This document shows positions 60,532 to 64,000 of a DNA stretch of 64,000 nt, one piece after another. Below the pieces are notes generated by a model that had not been told where the DNA came from, did not search any database, and saw only the letters and a program-made list of their open reading frames with translations. Both the position numbers and the translations under genes were made by a program. Each line of letters opens with the position of its first letter. Position 1 is the first letter of the stretch. Origin of the DNA: Pseudomonas sp. H9 (GTDB taxonomy: Bacteria; Pseudomonadota; Gammaproteobacteria; Pseudomonadales; Pseudomonadaceae); the NCBI RefSeq assembly GCF_004353925.1, contig NZ_SMOK01000039.1, positions 124,001 through 188,000 of the forward strand, read 5' to 3'.

Positions 60532-61344
60532 ATGCTCCCTTTGTCACCCAGCTTGCTACCCAATCTGATCGCCGCCGCCCTGTACGCTGCCGCGACTGTC
60601 TATCAAGGAACCCGTCTGGCGCAGGGCGCCAAGGCAGACAAGCGCCTGCTCGGCCTGCTGGGCCTGCTGGCGGTTATTGCCCAGGGCACCGCGTTGTGTT
60701 GGCAGTTGCTCACACCGCTCGGGCTGAGCCTGGACTTCTTCAGCGCAGCCAGCCTGATCGCCACAGCAGTGATTGCCATTACCCTACTGGCGTGCCTGCG
60801 CATTCCGGTGGAAAACCTGCTGCTGTTGCTGTTCCCGCTGGGCATGCTCACGGCGCTGACGGCGCAGTTCGCACCACCGGGCACGGTGCCCTTGATCAAT
60901 GAAGAGCCGGGCATTCTCGCGCATATCCTGCTGTCCATCCTGGCCTACGGCATGTTTACCATCGCCGTGTTCCAGGCCCTGCTGCTGCTTGTGCAGGATT
61001 ACCAGCTCAAGCACAAGCACCCTTCCGGGTTGATCAAGAACTTCCCGCCCCTGCAAACCATGGAAAGCCTGCTGTTCGACTTCCTGTGGGCCGGTTGGGC
61101 GCTGCTGTCGCTGTCGCTGATTTCCGGCTGGCTGTTCCTCGACAACCTGTTTGCGCAGCACCTGGTTCACAAGACGCTGCTGGCCTGCCTGGCCTGGATT
61201 GTCTTCGGCGTGCTGCTATGGGGCCGTACGCGTCTGGGCTGGCGTGGCCACAAGGCAATTCGCTGGACTCTGGCCGGTTTCTGCCTGCTGATGCTGGCCT
61301 ATTTCGGCAGCAAGCTGGTGCGTGAATTCATCCTGCACATCTGA
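60532..61344 (+). CDS. ypjD: CcsA/YpjD-like inner-membrane protein
   Basis: A 270-residue membrane protein with about eight transmembrane helices, belonging to the CcsA/ResC cytochrome c assembly-like family. The family's conserved WAGWALLSLSLISGW (core WAGW) and His residues (HILLS, HLVHK) are visible. The true role of the YpjD branch is uncertain; it is not proven to handle haem. ATG 60532 with AGGA 5 bases upstream is chosen over the long upstream frame, which is antisense to ffh. Next gene follows after 13 bases. Confidence 0.88.
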   Translation: MLPLSPSLLPNLIAAALYAAATVYQGTRLAQGAKADKRLLGLLGLLAVIAQGTALCWQLLTPLGLSLDFFSAASLIATAVIAITLLACLRIPVENLLLLLFPLGMLTALTAQFAPPGTVPLINEEPGILAHILLSILAYGMFTIAVFQALLLLVQDYQLKHKHPSGLIKNFPPLQTMESLLFDFLWAGWALLSLSLISGWLFLDNLFAQHLVHKTLLACLAWIVFGVLLWGRTRLGWRGHKAIRWTLAGFCLLMLAYFGSKLVREFILHI

Positions 61345-61357
61345 CGGGCACAGGTAA

Positions 61358-62569
61358 ATGGACGCACTGCCGTTAGGACCCTTGCTTGGCATTCTGGCAT
61401 TGGCGTTGCTCTGGTCGGCGCTGTTCACCGCAGTGGACGCCGCCCAGCAGCAACTCAACGGTGTGCGGCGCAATCACCTGACGGACGAGCACCCAGAACT
61501 GGCAGTCACCCCCCAATCGCTTGTGCTCTGCTCGACCCTCGGCAAAATGTTGGTGCTGGCCTTGGCCTGCCTGCTGGGCCAGCGCTACAGCGGCGAGCAG
61601 GGTTTCTGGCTGGCCGGCCTTGGCGCCGCCGCACTGTTGTTGGTGCTGGCCGAATACCTGCCGCGCCAACTGGCCCGACGCAACCCGCACACGTTCATTA
61701 CCTTGGGCAACAGCGTACTCAAAGCCCCGCTGAAACTGTTCCAACCCCTCGCCTGGTTGCTCGATACATTCGCCCGACTGCTACTGCGCCCGTTCCGCAT
61801 TCAGCCCCATGCGGTAAGCCTGCATGAACTGGACGACAGCGACGGCGGCACAGAAGAGCTGCAGGCCGAACACCGTCTGAACCTGCCGGAAAGCCTTCTG
61901 GCACTGGACAAGATCACCGTCAATGACATCCTCGTCCCGCGCAACGAGGTCGACGGTATCAACCTTGACGACCCGATCGAGCAGATCATCGAGCAGTTGA
62001 TCATCAGCCGTCACACCCGGTTGCCGGTGTATCACAGCGACATCAACCAGGTTGAAGCGGTGCTCAACACCAAATTGATCAGCCACCTGCTACCCAAGGC
62101 CGAGCTGACCCGCGAAGCCCTGCAGGCGGCCTGCTACGACCCTTACTTCGTCCCTGAAAGCACCCCCTTGCAAATACAGCTGCTGAACTTCCATAAGCAA
62201 CAGCGGCGCCTTGGCGTAGTGGTCGACGAATACGGCGAGGTGCTGGGTATCGTCACCCTGGAAGACATCCTTGAAGAAATCGTTGGCGAGTTCGAAGACG
62301 AACACCATCAAGAAAACCCTCACATCCACCCGCAGGCCGATGGACGTTTCGTTATCGAGGGCACAGTATCGATTCGCGACTTGAACCGCAGCCTGGGCTG
62401 GCACCTGCCCAGTGATGGGCCCAAGACCCTCAACGGCCTGGTCACTGAAGCCCTGGAAAGCATCCCTTCCAGTGCAGTGTGTTTGAAAATCGGCCGATAT
62501 CGCCTGGAAATTCTTGAAACAGAAGACAATTGCGCCAGCCGCATACTGGTCTGGACCGTAACGCGCTAG
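61358..62569 (+). CDS. CNNM/CorC-type membrane protein with CBS domains
   Basis: A 403-residue protein of the HlyC/CorC (YfjD) family: an N-terminal DUF21/CNNM region with three or four hydrophobic segments (about 8-135), a CBS pair (about 185-315, including VVDEYGEVLGIVTLEDILEE with core VDEYGEVLG), and a C-terminal transporter-associated domain. Proteins of this type are linked to Mg2+/Co2+ transport, but the ion is not shown by sequence. Co-directional with the ypjD-like gene, the usual Pseudomonas pairing beside ffh. Confidence 0.9.
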   Translation: MDALPLGPLLGILALALLWSALFTAVDAAQQQLNGVRRNHLTDEHPELAVTPQSLVLCSTLGKMLVLALACLLGQRYSGEQGFWLAGLGAAALLLVLAEYLPRQLARRNPHTFITLGNSVLKAPLKLFQPLAWLLDTFARLLLRPFRIQPHAVSLHELDDSDGGTEELQAEHRLNLPESLLALDKITVNDILVPRNEVDGINLDDPIEQIIEQLIISRHTRLPVYHSDINQVEAVLNTKLISHLLPKAELTREALQAACYDPYFVPESTPLQIQLLNFHKQQRRLGVVVDEYGEVLGIVTLEDILEEIVGEFEDEHHQENPHIHPQADGRFVIEGTVSIRDLNRSLGWHLPSDGPKTLNGLVTEALESIPSSAVCLKIGRYRLEILETEDNCASRILVWTVTR

Positions 62570-62835
62570 TTATACTGCCCCCACGCTTACCCAGCCTGGC
62601 CGTCTCGCTTGCTACCCGCTCTCAGCGTTTCCCGGTCAGTGCGCACCACTGAATAACGCGCAATTAGCGGCATTGCTTCACACCCCCGAACATTGCCTGC
62701 GCCGCCCCTATCCCCAACGGGCGTATCCTCAGTCACGCGATCAACAACAATATGCTTGGGCATTGGTTTGCCAAGGCCTGCCTGTGCAGGTCGGCGGCCT
62801 TGCCCGTGGAGCACTCGACTGTCAGGGACCATCGC
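62570..62835 (+). other. Intergenic region before the MFS gene, no gene seen
   Basis: 266 bases between the CNNM gene and the transporter. No credible reading frame, REP or strong terminator. It includes CAAGGCC-TGCCTGTGCAGGTCGGC-GGCCTTG (about 62772-62802), an inverted repeat that may be a leader hairpin 35 bases before the MFS start. Confidence 0.4.
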
Positions 62836-64000
62836 ATGACAACTAGCAGTACTTACGACGAAACGACTCAGACCAGCTCTGGCAATTCCCCAGCACGGGT
62901 CGCCACTGCCAGCTTCATCGGCACCGCCATTGAGTTTTACGACTTCTACGTTTACGCCACTGCCGCAGCACTGGTGATCGGGCCAGTGTTCTTCCCGCAG
63001 ACCTCTGGCACTGCACAGATGCTTTCGGCCTTCCTCACCTTCGGCATCGCCTTTCTGGCGCGCCCGCTGGGTTCTGCACTGTTCGGCCACTTTGGTGACC
63101 GTATCGGACGCAAATCGACCCTGGTCGCCTCACTGTTGCTGATGGGCGTATGTACCACGCTGATCGGCGTGCTGCCGGGTTATGACAGCATCGGGGCCTG
63201 GGCACCGATCCTGTTATGTGTACTGCGCTTCGGACAGGGCTTGGGACTGGGTGGCGAATGGGGCGGTGCAGCATTGCTGGCCACTGAAAACGCCCCCAAA
63301 GGCAAGCGCGCCTGGTTCGGCATGTTCCCGCAGCTAGGCCCGTCCATTGGCTTCCTGGCCGCCAACGGTCTGTTCCTGGCCCTGGCCATGCTGCTGACCG
63401 ACGAGCAATTTCGTAGCTGGGGCTGGCGTATTCCCTTCCTGCTCAGCGCCGCGCTGGTCATCGTCGGCCTCTATGTGCGCTTGAAGCTTGAAGAAACGCC
63501 GATTTTCGCCAAAGCCGTGGCGCGCCACGAGCGGGTAAAAATGCCGGTCATCGAACTGTTTGCGCAGTACTGGCTGCCGGTATTGCTGGGCTCGGCGGCG
63601 ATGGTGGTGTGCTACGCGCTGTTCTACATTTCGACGGTGTTTTCGCTCAGCTATGGCGTCTCGACCTTGGGCTACAGCCGTGAAACCTTCCTGGGCCTGC
63701 TGTGCTTCGCCGTGTTGTTCATGGCCTTGGCCACCCCGCTGTCGGCCTGGCTCAGTGACCGTTATGGGCGTAAGCCAGTGCTGATCGTTGGCGCGATTCT
63801 GGCGATTCTCTCGGGCTTTACCATGCAGCCCTTGCTGACCTCGGGCTCTACTGCCGGTGTCGCGCTGTTCCTGGCCATCGAGCTGTTTTTGATGGGCGTG
63901 ACCTTTGCCCCGATGGGCGCACTGCTGCCTGAGCTGTTTCCCACCCATGTGCGCTACACCGGAGCTTCAGCGGCCTATAACCTGGGCGGAATCGTCGGTG
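62836..64000 (+). CDS. MFS transporter, metabolite:H+ symporter family (5' part)
   Basis: Cut by the window end after 388 codons of a protein usually about 430-440 long. About ten transmembrane helices are visible. The MHS-family marks are the opening TAIEFYDFYVY, the loop 2-3 motif GDRIGRKSTL and the second copy SDRYGRKPVL. Relatives carry citrate, proline/betaine, shikimate or alpha-ketoglutarate; which one applies is not readable. AGGG lies 9 bases before ATG 62836. No co-transcribed gene is visible. Confidence 0.9.
   Translation, partial: MTTSSTYDETTQTSSGNSPARVATASFIGTAIEFYDFYVYATAAALVIGPVFFPQTSGTAQMLSAFLTFGIAFLARPLGSALFGHFGDRIGRKSTLVASLLLMGVCTTLIGVLPGYDSIGAWAPILLCVLRFGQGLGLGGEWGGAALLATENAPKGKRAWFGMFPQLGPSIGFLAANGLFLALAMLLTDEQFRSWGWRIPFLLSAALVIVGLYVRLKLEETPIFAKAVARHERVKMPVIELFAQYWLPVLLGSAAMVVCYALFYISTVFSLSYGVSTLGYSRETFLGLLCFAVLFMALATPLSAWLSDRYGRKPVLIVGAILAILSGFTMQPLLTSGSTAGVALFLAIELFLMGVTFAPMGALLPELFPTHVRYTGASAAYNLGGIVG

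Noticed and set aside
62587..63090. A 167-codon minus-strand frame spanning the MFS gene start.
   Set aside because: Antisense to a clear MHS transporter start and without recognisable protein features.

Overview
This window comes from a high-GC gammaproteobacterium, almost certainly Pseudomonas and most likely the P. putida/P. fluorescens side of the genus. The evidence is the gene order (plsB; a MexJK-type pump; rsmJ; tsaB-adk-ppc; an LptF-type lipoprotein; lysS-prfB; a complete wsp operon; recJ; thrC-hom-dsbC-xerD; rplS-trmD-rimM-rpsP; ffh) and the many copies of the Pseudomonas REP palindrome (core GGAGCGGGCTTGCCCCGCG). It reads as a stretch of core chromosome. I see no prophage, transposase, CRISPR array, tRNA or rRNA, and no intergenic gap longer than about 300 bases.

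Layout. 1-4.4 kb: the end of an unrecognised gene, a cold-shock protein, plsB, and two exported proteins (a YbaY-like lipoprotein and a DUF4197 protein). 4.4-9.5 kb: an RND efflux pair (permease and lipoprotein adaptor) divergent from its TetR regulator, with a palindromic operator candidate between them and no outer-membrane channel gene. 9.5-13.7 kb: rsmJ, a protein with an internal duplication, and a four-gene minus-strand operon (95-aa protein, DUF72, PEP-mutase-like, extensin-like). 13.9-18.7 kb: tsaB, adk, ppc and a small divergent gene. 18.9-20.2 kb: two DUF4398 lipoproteins, the second with an OmpA domain, behind an AlgU-like promoter. 20.3-24.1 kb: a minus-strand envelope cluster holding a MATCAP/QEGLA-type metallopeptidase homologue, two lipoproteins and a TetR regulator. 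24.3-27.0 kb: lysS and prfB, the latter with its programmed +1 frameshift.

27.1-35.5 kb is the complete Wsp surface-sensing chemosensory system, wspA-B-C-D-E-F-R, with 4-base overlaps between B/C, C/D, D/E and E/F. It controls the diguanylate cyclase WspR. About 13 kb away, at 48.2-49.4 kb, lies a REC-EAL protein expected to degrade c-di-GMP, so both signs of c-di-GMP control are present. 36.6-42.1 kb is a ydcSTUVW-type operon: an ABC importer of the spermidine/putrescine family followed by gamma-aminobutyraldehyde dehydrogenase, coupling polyamine uptake to catabolism. 42.2-48 kb: an Old Yellow Enzyme homologue, recJ, yaeQ, a class III CoA-transferase and a periplasmic binding-like protein.

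49.6-54.3 kb: xerD, dsbC, hom and thrC read leftward, so DsbC and the last steps of threonine synthesis share one direction. 54.4-56.7 kb: a cation/proton antiporter with a nucleotide-binding C-terminus and a hotdog thioesterase. 56.8-60.3 kb: the rpsP-rimM-trmD-rplS translation operon and ffh. 60.5-64 kb: a CcsA-like membrane protein, a CNNM/CorC-type CBS protein, and an MHS-family MFS transporter cut by the window end.

I found no clearly new multi-gene system. The most interesting items are the QEGLA/HExxxH metallopeptidase cluster of unknown role, the internally duplicated 207-aa protein, a perfect but ownerless TetR-like palindrome, and a REP pair placed inside the polyamine operon. Start sites were re-chosen where a ribosome binding site or family length argued for it; each such choice is stated in its entry.
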